A stretch of DNA of 64,000 nucleotides from Thermococcus alcaliphilus (GTDB taxonomy: Archaea > Methanobacteriota_B > Thermococci > Thermococcales > Thermococcaceae): positions 124,001 to 188,000 of the forward strand of contig NZ_JAMXLV010000018.1 of NCBI RefSeq assembly GCF_024054535.1, given 5' to 3'. The translations under genes and the position numbers were made by a program. The notes below the pieces were generated by a model. The model was not told the DNA's origin. It saw only the letters and a list, made by a program, of their open reading frames with translations, and did not search any database. Positions 45,068-52,800 of this stretch are shown piece by piece. Positions within the stretch are counted from its first letter, which is position 1. Each line of letters starts with the position of its first letter.

Positions 45068-46031
45068 AAACGAAATTTTGAGAAAAATAATTCTATCTGA
45101 CCTTCCCGTTGGCGATGAGAAAATCGTTGTTGGGCCAAAAGAGGGCTTTGATGCGGCTGTTCTGGAATATGATGAGAGTAACTACCTTGTGATTGCCACA
45201 GACCCGGTTCTTGGAGTTCCAAGGGAGCATTTTGGATTTTTCACGTACCACTTTGCCTCAAGCGATGTAGCCGTTTTTGGAGCAAGGCCTAGATGGCTGA
45301 TTGTTGACCTTCTTTTACCCCCCGGAGCCAAAGAGGAAGAGCTGAAAGCTATTATGGACGAGCTTAGAGAGGAGTGCAAAAAATATGGAACCTCCATAGT
45401 GGGAGGTCACACTGGCGTTTATAAAACCATTAACGACTTTACAGCCACAACAACTGCTATTGGAATCGTGAGAAAGGATGAACTAAAGCTTCCGCTAGCT
45501 AAGGCGGGAGATGACATAGTTATCACAAAGGGAGTTGCAATAGAATTCGCAGTCGGGGTTGCGTGGTTTAAAGCCGAGGAACTCAAGAGCGTACTCTCCC
45601 CATCAGAAATCTCTCATCTAAGGGGGATGTACAGGCTTGAGAGCGTTGTTAGAGATGCACTTTTGGCAAGGGAATTTGCGAGGGGAATGCACGACGCAAC
45701 TGAAGGCGGCTTAACGGCTTTGCACGAAATAGCTGACAACTCCGGAGTGGGGTTTGAGGTTTATTATGAGAACCTCTATATGCATCCGCTTGTGGAGAAG
45801 GTCGTGAACTTCTACGGCGTAAATCCGTTAACCGTCTCTTCAACGGGGACTTTAATCATTATCTCACCAAGCGAAAATACGAGAGAATTAATCAAAAAGC
45901 TCCAAACAAACGGAATAGGGGCTTTTGTCATTGGGAGATTCACAGAAGAAAGGGAGAGAGTATTGATTAAGAACGGCAAGAAAGAGGGGTTCCCGAAATT
46001 TGAAAGAGATGCGTATGCAGAGGTGTATTAA
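45045..46031 (+). CDS. AIR synthase-related protein (PurM/HypE/SelD superfamily)
   Basis: A 328-residue member of the PurM superfamily, which binds ATP between two domains. GPKEGFDAAVLEY, VIATDPVLGVPREHFGFFTYHFASSDVAVFGARP (about 49-82) and GGHTGVY match the AIRS N-terminal domain; GMHDATEGGLTALHEIA (about 213-229) is the C-terminal signature. The HypE C-terminal Cys and the SelD Sec/Cys loop are absent, so neither hydrogenase maturation nor selenophosphate synthesis is supported. AAGGAGGT precedes the ATG. Last gene of the three-gene operon. Confidence 0.85.
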   Translation: MLPLGKIRNEILRKIILSDLPVGDEKIVVGPKEGFDAAVLEYDESNYLVIATDPVLGVPREHFGFFTYHFASSDVAVFGARPRWLIVDLLLPPGAKEEELKAIMDELREECKKYGTSIVGGHTGVYKTINDFTATTTAIGIVRKDELKLPLAKAGDDIVITKGVAIEFAVGVAWFKAEELKSVLSPSEISHLRGMYRLESVVRDALLAREFARGMHDATEGGLTALHEIADNSGVGFEVYYENLYMHPLVEKVVNFYGVNPLTVSSTGTLIIISPSENTRELIKKLQTNGIGAFVIGRFTEERERVLIKNGKKEGFPKFERDAYAEVY

Positions 46032-47102
46032 TCATTTCACCTTATACCTCAGCAGTGCGGCAATGCCACCAAGGGCCTTGAGCTTTTCGCCACCTTCGTG
46101 TTCCGAACTAACTATTACTATTTCTCCTCTTGTGCCTCTCACGAACTCCATTATCTCCTCTATCTTTTCCTTGTGATCTCCCTTTAGCAGTTCGTCCAGA
46201 ACTAAAAGCGTATCTATAGCCCCGTAATTTGCAGCCTCTTCGACCTCTTTCAAGCCATAGGCAACCAGCCCGTTCTTGGAGATCTCCTCAATAACCTTTT
46301 CTACAAGCTGAATTTCCTTCGCAACCCTATTTTCGTGGTAAACCCTATCCACGGTGCCTCTCCTGATTACCTCATAGATGCCAGTCCTTCCCGTAACGCT
46401 TGTGTCTTCTATAACAACTTTCTTGGCTAGATCGGGATAATTCTCACTTAAGAATTTGTAAAAGTTCTCCTTTGCAAATCCCGGACCGGCCACAATAGCC
46501 TTGTCAACATTTTCCCTCTCCATTATTTCAATCATCGTTTTGGCAAGATCGTGGAAGAATTTTTTCTCCTCGCTCTCCCTGTCAGAGTTATACCTCTTCC
46601 CCCCAAGGTTGTGAGTCACGTTTGCTATGATGTCGACGCCATACTCTCTAACTACAGCTATGTCAGCTTCCCCCTCGTCAATCACAACTATCATAACCTT
46701 AGCCCTTTGAGAGGCCTTGACAGCCTCTTCTAACCTCTCAAGATGGTGCTTTTTCCATTTTTCTTTCTGTATCGTTATCGTGTCGTTCTCTTCAACTGCT
46801 ATTGTGTGGTATTTGCCGAGGGGAACCTCTTCTCGGGAAGCATACACTATGGGGCCGGTTACCCTTAGGGCGTTTGCGAATCTGTGAAGATTTACTTTTT
46901 CCACTTTAACCCCAAGAAACACCGGTATCGCTTGGACTTTTTCGGGCCTTAGGGAATCACTCCTCTGGCTCTGCTTTCTGAGGGTTTTAGCGTAAACAAC
47001 ATCGCCTTCCTCGATAATGTGATAGAGGTGCCAGAGATCATCGAGCGTCTCAACCTTGACTTTGATTTTGCCCTCCTTGGGGTCTTGATGAACTATTTTC
47101 AC
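46032..47102 (-). CDS. pelA: Pelota (Dom34) mRNA surveillance factor
   Basis: A 356-residue archaeal pelota. With aEF1A it rescues stalled ribosomes. N-terminal Sm-like domain: KVETLDDLWHLYHIIEEGDVVYAKTLRKQ; central eRF1-like domain with AIVAGPGFAKENFYKFL; C-terminal domain with YGLKEVEEAANYGAIDTLLVLDELLK. It lacks the GGQ motif of true release factors, as expected. The GTG at 47,102 has GGGTG six bases upstream; a GTG at 47,108 is possible and the frame is open further. It diverges from rpl15e. Confidence 0.95.
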   Translation of the reverse strand: MKIVHQDPKEGKIKVKVETLDDLWHLYHIIEEGDVVYAKTLRKQSQRSDSLRPEKVQAIPVFLGVKVEKVNLHRFANALRVTGPIVYASREEVPLGKYHTIAVEENDTITIQKEKWKKHHLERLEEAVKASQRAKVMIVVIDEGEADIAVVREYGVDIIANVTHNLGGKRYNSDRESEEKKFFHDLAKTMIEIMERENVDKAIVAGPGFAKENFYKFLSENYPDLAKKVVIEDTSVTGRTGIYEVIRRGTVDRVYHENRVAKEIQLVEKVIEEISKNGLVAYGLKEVEEAANYGAIDTLLVLDELLKGDHKEKIEEIMEFVRGTRGEIVIVSSEHEGGEKLKALGGIAALLRYKVK

Positions 47103-47133
47103 TCTCACCACCCACTCAAGATTTGAGGCTTGC

Positions 47134-47166
47134 TTTTTAAATAATGAGGCGCAACTTTTAAAAAGC
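47134..47166. promoter_or_regulatory. Divergent promoters of pelota and rpl15e
   Basis: Minus-strand TTATTTAAAAAGC (about 47,132-47,144) is the pelota TATA box. Plus-strand AACTTTTAAAAAGC (47,153-47,166) is the rpl15e TATA box, placing its transcription start near 47,183. Confidence 0.6.
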
Positions 47167-47182
47167 AACGCCCTTTATTCAC

Positions 47183-47245
47183 CACGACTAGGCGGTGGAA
47201 ACCGCGGGATGTTCCGCTCTGCGGAGAACCACAAACAGTGAAGGA
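47183..47245 (+). other. Structured GC-rich leader or small RNA upstream of rpl15e
   Basis: The 5' untranslated stretch of rpl15e holds two hairpins. GCGGT-GGAA-ACCGC (near 47,192-47,205) has a GNRA-type tetraloop. CCGC-TCT-GCGG (near 47,212-47,222) is extended by GTT/AAC across a two-base bulge. It is followed by ACCACAAACAG. It could be a ribosomal-protein-binding leader or a small RNA; H/ACA identity is not supported because no k-turn or guide pocket is clear. Confidence 0.45.
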
Positions 47246-47258
47246 CGAGGTGAAAAAG

Positions 47259-47843
47259 ATGGGAATGTACAAATACATTAGGGAAGCTTGGAAGAGCCCA
47301 AAAAAGAGCTACGTTGGAGAACTCTTGAAGCAGAGGATGATTAAGTGGAGAAGAGAGCCAAGCGTTGTTAGGATTGAGAGACCAACCAGACTTGATAGGG
47401 CTAGAAGTTTAGGCTACCAAGCGAAGCAGGGTTACGTTCTTGTTAGAGTTAGAGTGAGAAAAGGCGGAAGGAAAAGACCAAGGTGGAGGGGCGGAAGAAA
47501 GCCCTCAAAGATGGGTCAAGTTAAGTACTCACCAAAGAAGTCCCTCCAGTGGATTGCTGAGGAAAAAGCTGCGAGAAAGTTCCCCAACCTTGAGGTTCTC
47601 AACTCATATTGGGTTGGCGAGGACGGTATGTACAAGTGGTTTGAGGTTATCTTAGTTGATCCACACCACCCAGTCATCAAGTCAGATCCAAAGATCGCTT
47701 GGATTGCTGGAAAAGCCCACAAGGGTAGGGTCTTTAGAGGGCTCACAAGCGCTGGAAAGAGAAGCAGAGGTCTGCTCAACAAAGGCAAAGGCGCTGAGAA
47801 GGTCAGACCAAGCATTAGGGCTCACAGAGGAAGGGGTAAGTAA
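47259..47843 (+). CDS. rpl15e: Ribosomal protein eL15
   Basis: A 194-residue large-subunit protein. [52 protein letters not shown] and the basic tail AHRGRGK are typical for archaeal/eukaryotic eL15, which binds 23S rRNA. GAGGTGA lies five bases before the ATG at 47,259. The upstream leader is unusually structured. A T-rich stretch after the stop may terminate transcription. Confidence 0.98.
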   Translation: MGMYKYIREAWKSPKKSYVGELLKQRMIKWRREPSVVRIERPTRLDRARSLGYQAKQGYVLVRVRVRKGGRKRPRWRGGRKPSKMGQVKYSPKKSLQWIAEEKAARKFPNLEVLNSYWVGEDGMYKWFEVILVDPHHPVIKSDPKIAWIAGKAHKGRVFRGLTSAGKRSRGLLNKGKGAEKVRPSIRAHRGRGK

Positions 47844-47847
47844 TTTG

Positions 47848-47880
47848 CGTTTCTTATTCTCTTTTCTGTTAGATTTGTGC
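47848..47880 (+). terminator. T-rich terminator candidate of rpl15e
   Basis: TTCTTATTCTCTTTTCTG and neighbouring T runs follow the stop codon. Archaeal RNA polymerase stops at such oligo-T tracts. Confidence 0.35.
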
Positions 47881-47973
47881 ATTTAGGTCTAATCTCTAAT
47901 CATTTTTTGTGATTTTAGATGGTCAAACTAAACCTGAATAACAGGGTGAAATTTCATTAATACTAATAAGAGT

Positions 47974-47995
47974 GTTAAAAATCAAAAAATTTAAG
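47974..47995 (+). repeat. Promoter repeat, copy A
   Basis: TTAAAAATCAAAAAATTTAAG here and TTAAAAATCAAAAATTTTAAA at 49,163-49,183 are nearly the same. Each is followed about 25-35 bases later by GAGGTGA and then a nearly identical start GGxTTGTGGTA. Copy A drives the frameshifted gene at 48,031. Confidence 0.75.
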
Positions 47996-48030
47996 TAGTC
48001 ATAATAAGAACTATAGACTGAGGTGACTCA

Positions 48031-49112
48031 ATGGCAAAGTTTGGATTGTGGTATGTTAAATGGGACTCTTTCTTTGGAAGAAAGCTTCTCGCTTCCTTTG
48101 TGCTGTTGTTTTCTTTAGTTGCTCACTCCTTAGTTTATGCCACTCCAACTCTCACCGTTGATTTTTGTTCCTCAGGTTTTCAGGTATCTGTTGCTCCGAC
48201 AACTGAAGGTGTTATCTACGTGAGCACTGGTTTTTATAATCTTAAACCCCAAAACTTTGGGGAGTGCATTGCGGAATATGATCCAACCACTCAGCGTGCC
48301 CACTTTTACCTTGTAAACTCAAGCGGTGCATATCATATTGGTTGGTATTATGAATACGGTTATCAAAACAAACTCTTTCTGAACTTCTGACCAAAGTAAA
48401 GAGAAGTGTCCTTCCAGTGCCTGGAAAACTTGAGGGGGATTATGTGGTATTTTTGTTCAACTCCACCACCTATAAAGTGCCCATCAAAGAGCTTTTATCT
48501 TATTTATGGAGCGGGGATTTGTTAAACAATTTAGTGGCATTTTCTTATGAAGAGGGGATTGTAATCGTTCCATCCGTTAAGATAGATGCCGTTGAAAATA
48601 ACTTTACGGTAATCAAAAGATCCGGAAAGCATGTTGGAACAACTTTGCTGGACTTTAACTTTACATACTGGCTTTCTTATCAGTATCTTCTATACCTAAA
48701 CGGCACCATCGATGGTAGGTTCCTGTTGAATGAAAAAGCGAAGAAAGAACTGATAACTTGGGAAGAACTTTCGCAGTTGTTTGATAAACCGCTCTATGTA
48801 TTTTATTTTGATGGCGAGTCTCTCAAGCCTTATCTCTTGTTGAGGATCAAGATTTCACCGGAGCTAAAAGGGTTCAAACTCTCTATAAAGTACGAATTTG
48901 AGAATTTGGCGCCTCCTTATGCGACGTATAATATACCAATAACCGCCCCTGCTTCCTCTGAACCCAAATCTTTAAACTCCACTGCCAACTCGGGCACATA
49001 TTGTGTCCCGGAAGATACAAAAGAAAACACTTCTTGGATTTTCCTTTTGCTAGTTATAATTGCGAGTGTAGCTTTAATAGGAGGAGCTCTACACCTAAAA
49101 AAGATCAAGTAA
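48031..49112 (+). pseudogene. Frameshifted secreted, membrane-anchored protein gene
   Basis: Two adjoining frames make one protein. The first (48,031-48,390) has 119 codons: a short start MAKFGLWYVKWDSF, a signal peptide (KLLASFVLLFSLVAHSLVYA), then an extracellular domain. At about 48,354-48,390 the reading must move to another frame, where SELLTKVKRSVLPVPGKLEG continues without a stop to 49,112 and ends in a membrane anchor and Lys-rich tail (IFLLLVIIASVALIGGALHLKKIK). Length after repair is about 355 residues. The family is not recognised. A true one-base indel, a sequencing error near AAAACAAACTC, or programmed slippage could explain it. Confidence 0.75.
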
Positions 49113-49162
49113 AGAAGACCAATATAAATCCTGTTTATACTCTTTTATACTCTATATCAGTA

Positions 49163-49183
49163 TTAAAAATCAAAAATTTTAAA
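49163..49183 (+). repeat. Promoter repeat, copy B
   Basis: Second copy of the promoter repeat described at 47,974-47,995; AAATTTTAAAAAG is its TATA box. It drives the gene whose start codon position holds ACG at 49,220. Confidence 0.75.
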
Positions 49184-49219
49184 AAGTGTTATGATATAAC
49201 TACTTATTGAGGTGATATT

Positions 49220-50104
49220 ACGGCCACATATGGATTGTGGTACTTTAAAGCACAAGATGGAAATTATGAAACATTTCCCTCCGCAGGAACACCATCTCAG
49301 CTGAAAGACAGAGGATTTACCTATGCAATAGCTCTGCATTCTGCTGCAAAAGATGAAAATGGGAACTTATTATATGGGAATATTCCGTTTAGTGGATATT
49401 CCTACAACAATGGATACCAAGATGGAGCATCTCTTGGAAGATGGATAGATTCGATACTGAAAGGAATCGATTATTTTGTTGTGGTTCCAGTTCTCATCGA
49501 CGAGAGTAAAACCAGAGGAGTTAGAGGGATACAATACTGGAAAGGATGGATTGACGGAGTATACGATAACACAAGTGGTTATCAAATAGGCTTCTATTGG
49601 TATCTTGAAAATCCATGGCAAGTTAGTGATGGAGTTGTTTATGAGGAAGACATTCAAGAAATCTCAAACTACATTAAAAATAAATGGCAACATTTAATTT
49701 GGATACCATATGTCAACGATAAGATAAACCTAAATAACACTGACATAAAACCCCTGTCAAAATACTTTACTTATGTCTTTGTTCAGCCACATTATTATCA
49801 AAGATGGAAAGAATATTACACTGGAACTTTGGAAGGAGCTCCTAATGAGTATCCCTATTTAACAAGGGGTGTTGATGCACTAGTTGAGATTTTGAATTGG
49901 ATATGGAGCATTCCTAACGGATATATAGAAATGGAAGTAGATGGGACTATTAACTCATACCCAGACCTAATAAATAAGGCATGTGACTATGTTACAGCAC
50001 AAAAGAATTCGGTGGTTGGAGATACTTGGCCACAGAGAGCATATTACTACAATGCTAATACAAACAATGTTGATGAAGTGAGGAATCAATGTCCAGAGTG
50101 GTAA
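49220..50104 (+). CDS. DUF4855-like protein with ACG at the expected start
   Basis: About 294 residues with no signal peptide seen. The body (GIDYFVVVPVLIDES ... GFYWYLENPWQ ... LIWIPYVND ... YFTYVFVQPHYYQRW) resembles the DUF4855 group, often near glycan-related proteins; this is a weak assignment. GAGGTGATATT precedes ACG GCC ACA TAT GGA TTG TGG, aligned to the codon with ATG GCA AAG TTT GGA TTG TGG of the upstream copy. The start codon is therefore ACG, upstream ATT, or a TTG at 49,235. The gene overlaps the next by 16 bases. Confidence 0.68.
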   Translation, partial: TATYGLWYFKAQDGNYETFPSAGTPSQLKDRGFTYAIALHSAAKDENGNLLYGNIPFSGYSYNNGYQDGASLGRWIDSILKGIDYFVVVPVLIDESKTRGVRGIQYWKGWIDGVYDNTSGYQIGFYWYLENPWQVSDGVVYEEDIQEISNYIKNKWQHLIWIPYVNDKINLNNTDIKPLSKYFTYVFVQPHYYQRWKEYYTGTLEGAPNEYPYLTRGVDALVEILNWIWSIPNGYIEMEVDGTINSYPDLINKACDYVTAQKNSVVGDTWPQRAYYYNANTNNVDEVRNQCPEW

Positions 50105-51537
50105 AAGACACTGTCTTTGTTTCTATTCTCTTTCTTCTACTTATCGGCTCTATTCCAGTATCGGCTGGTTGTACTGACAATCTGAAAATCATAAACGCTT
50201 ATTCTGTCGGAGACAAGGTAGCATTCGTGGTTCTCAACACTACATCGAATAAACTTTATGCTCTAACTTACAACGGTTACTCCTTTGAAGTAGAACCACT
50301 TAATTTCACTACATCATATTTAGTGAGACACTGGAACGGCAAGTACTGGCTCCTCCAAAAGGGAAGGCGGGAAACTGTTAGCCTTTACACATACCAGAAT
50401 GGTGTCCTTAGGCTTGTTAAAACTTTTAGTGGGGGTAGCTTATGCACGGATAATGACTTAGAAATTAAGTGGAATGGCAGAGAGTACTTTCTAACTTTTA
50501 TAGAAGCGGGTTCCCATGATGATCCCAACACTGGAGAGTGCACTTTCAAGTTTAAACACTACCTTTTAAAAGATGAAAACCTAGCCCCTCTTAATGTCAC
50601 TGGGCAGGAGCTCTGGATCCCTGCGCTTAACGCTTGGCTCATCGGGGAATCTTTAGTTGATGAGAATGGAAAAGTGCTCGGAGAGTACAACTTCAGTAAA
50701 ACCGGTATATACTCGGTGGGGCTGGCTGTTGATGGTGGCAAAACCTTTCTTGTGGTATCGTCAGATGGAGGATGGGTTCGAGTATTCACTATCAGGAACT
50801 CTTCTCTGGTTTTAATCTACAATCGGAGATTAGAAAAAAGAGAGTTGGGAGAAGGGCCATATCCCCCAAAGGTGTGGATTGGAAAGCCGGTACTTCTCAG
50901 TAGAGATTCGCATAACGAGTCAAGAGTTAATGTATGGTTATTTAACGGCACTGATTTCGTCAAAATACATACCTTTGAAAAATATGCGACACTTTATCCG
51001 GTGACGACCTCCAAGAAAAGTTATATCCTTTCAAGTATCCCAACCATTAAGGGCGTCAAGGACATCCATGTCTTGCTGGAATTATTTGAGATCAGAGGAG
51101 CTTTACTTGTCCAAGTTGGCTCTCTGGAAGTCGAAGGCAATTACCTTAGAGTCATCATGCAGGAATTAGAGGGGTTCCCCGCACCAGGAATTGAGCCTGG
51201 GAGCATGCTTGTAGCTTCTGGAAAGAGTTCAGTTCTTCTGTTTAACTCAACTCACGTATTCAATTTCACATCAGGAAAAAGCATTGAGCTTCTGGATGCC
51301 CTTAAAAACCATGGATACAGGGTAGCGCTTTGCTGTGGAGGATGGATTGTATTTAACGAGAATATGATATATTCCTTTAAAGACGGTAAATTTAAGAACA
51401 TAACTCCGGAGATGCTCTTGGCATTGTCTGAGAGGTCAAAGAACAAGGGTTCTTCGAGAACAGTTATTTTGAGCAGTCTTATGGTTGTGGTAGTTGTTTT
51501 GCTAGTTTTCCTAAAGAAAAAGAAGATAACATTTTGA
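50089..51537 (+). CDS. Secreted, C-terminally anchored large protein of unknown function
   Basis: A 482-residue protein. Residues 8-24 form a signal peptide (FVSILFLLLIGSIPVSAG). The extracellular part is beta-rich with many Asn-x-Ser/Thr sites and recurring WNGKYWLL, WNGREYFLTF, GGWVRVF units that suggest a beta-propeller. A single membrane helix (VILSSLMVVVVVLLVFL) and a Lys tail anchor the C terminus. It starts inside the preceding gene (GTGAGGAATCAATG), so the two are co-translated. No family recognised. Confidence 0.75.
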   Translation: MSRVVKDTVFVSILFLLLIGSIPVSAGCTDNLKIINAYSVGDKVAFVVLNTTSNKLYALTYNGYSFEVEPLNFTTSYLVRHWNGKYWLLQKGRRETVSLYTYQNGVLRLVKTFSGGSLCTDNDLEIKWNGREYFLTFIEAGSHDDPNTGECTFKFKHYLLKDENLAPLNVTGQELWIPALNAWLIGESLVDENGKVLGEYNFSKTGIYSVGLAVDGGKTFLVVSSDGGWVRVFTIRNSSLVLIYNRRLEKRELGEGPYPPKVWIGKPVLLSRDSHNESRVNVWLFNGTDFVKIHTFEKYATLYPVTTSKKSYILSSIPTIKGVKDIHVLLELFEIRGALLVQVGSLEVEGNYLRVIMQELEGFPAPGIEPGSMLVASGKSSVLLFNSTHVFNFTSGKSIELLDALKNHGYRVALCCGGWIVFNENMIYSFKDGKFKNITPEMLLALSERSKNKGSSRTVILSSLMVVVVVLLVFLKKKKITF

Positions 51538-51693
51538 AAAATTTGGAGTCTGGTTTCATAGTTAACCTTTTCCAAACAATGAAAATTGTTGTGACGGGTA
51601 TATTTAGGAAGTGAAGAACAATGAAATTCAATAGGTATTTTGAGAGTTAAAAGCTTTTAAACAATCTTCTCAAAACTTCAAAGGGGTGAAGAT

Positions 51694-52149
51694 ATGGCAA
51701 AGCTTCAGGCTCACCATATAAGAGTGTCAACCTTTGCCCATGCAACCGAGGATCCAGAAAAGGTTCTCGAGGCTATGGGGACTTTTTTTCCAGAGGATAT
51801 TCCTTCTGAGGACATAGAGTTTGAGGTAGTTGAAACCGAAGGCTACTTCGGAAATCCGATAAAGGTCATAAACGCCGAGATAAAGAGAAGCAGAAGTGTA
51901 AAAAAGATGTTGGAGCACATTAAGGGACTTTTAAGCGAAGAGGATAAGGAATATCTTTTAGAAAACCTTGAAGAGAAGGTTGACGATACGGGAACGTTTT
52001 TCATTCGCTTCAACAAACAGAAGGCATACCTAGGAGAGGCGAAGGTTGGTGAAGGAGAAGACGTTATCCAAGTAAAGATAAAGGTCAAAGCATTCCCAAT
52101 GAAAAAGGAAAGCGTTGTGAAGGCAATCAGGGAGTGGTTGAGCGAATGA
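51694..52149 (+). CDS. RNA-binding protein of COG1325 (exosome-associated type)
   Basis: A 151-residue archaeal RNA-binding protein. HHIRVSTFAHATEDPEKVLEAMGTFFPED and GYFGNPIKVINAEIKRSRSVKKMLEHIKGLL match COG1325. In many archaea it sits with RNase P or exosome genes; here rnp3 follows directly, with a four-base overlap. GGGGTGAA precedes the ATG. Its role is probably in RNA processing. Confidence 0.88.
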   Translation: MAKLQAHHIRVSTFAHATEDPEKVLEAMGTFFPEDIPSEDIEFEVVETEGYFGNPIKVINAEIKRSRSVKKMLEHIKGLLSEEDKEYLLENLEEKVDDTGTFFIRFNKQKAYLGEAKVGEGEDVIQVKIKVKAFPMKKESVVKAIREWLSE

Positions 52150-52787
52150 AGTGGATTGAAATGGACGTCAGGAGTGAGGAAGCTTACAATCAAGCCAAAG
52201 AATGGTACGATGAGGTAGTTTTTACAAAGAAAGTTCACCTAAAAAATCCTCCAAACTTTGATGAGCTTAAAAGCGAAATTAAAGGGCTTAAAGAAAAGTA
52301 CAAAAATGTTGCACTGCTGATTATTACCGAAAAGCCTTCTCTAATAAGAGAAATAAGAAAAAGGATCTCAAATACCCTCATATATGTGCAGGGGGGAAAT
52401 CTAAGGGTTGTTAGATTCGCGATAGAGAACAAGGTTGATGCGGTGATAGCCCCAGAATACGGGAGAAAGGATTCCGGTTTTGATCACGTCCTTGCGAGGC
52501 TAGCGGCTAAAAACAATGTTGCTGTGGGTTTTTCTCTCGCTCCTCTACTGAAGGCAACTCCCTATGAAAGGGCAAACATACTGAAGTTTATGATGAAAAA
52601 CTGGAGGCTTGTGGAGAAGTACAAAACTCCCAGATTTTTAACTTCCTCAGCTGAATCCAAATGGGAAGTACGTTTTCCAAGGGACTTAATGAGCCTTGGA
52701 ATAAACATCGGTATGGAGATTCCACAGGCAAAAGCATCTCTGAGCTTTTATCCAGAAATGATGCTAAAAAAGTTGAAAAGGTCTTAA
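52146..52787 (+). CDS. rnp3: Ribonuclease P protein component 3 (Rpp30)
   Basis: A 213-residue TIM-barrel protein of RNase P. Segments MKWIEMDVRSEEAY, LIYVQGGNLRVVRFAIENKVDAVIAPEYGRKDSGFDHVLARLAAKNNVAVGFSLAPLL are characteristic. With Pop5 it activates the RNA catalyst for tRNA 5' maturation. The ATG at 52,146 overlaps the preceding stop (ATGA). The frame is open to a GTG at 52,134. Confidence 0.95.
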   Translation: MKWIEMDVRSEEAYNQAKEWYDEVVFTKKVHLKNPPNFDELKSEIKGLKEKYKNVALLIITEKPSLIREIRKRISNTLIYVQGGNLRVVRFAIENKVDAVIAPEYGRKDSGFDHVLARLAAKNNVAVGFSLAPLLKATPYERANILKFMMKNWRLVEKYKTPRFLTSSAESKWEVRFPRDLMSLGINIGMEIPQAKASLSFYPEMMLKKLKRS

Positions 52788-52800
52788 AAGCCTAAAAACG

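Noticed and set aside
45045-46031. HypE or selenophosphate synthetase
   Set aside because: The HypE C-terminal Cys motif and the SelD Cys/Sec loop are absent; only the general AIR-synthase fold is supported.
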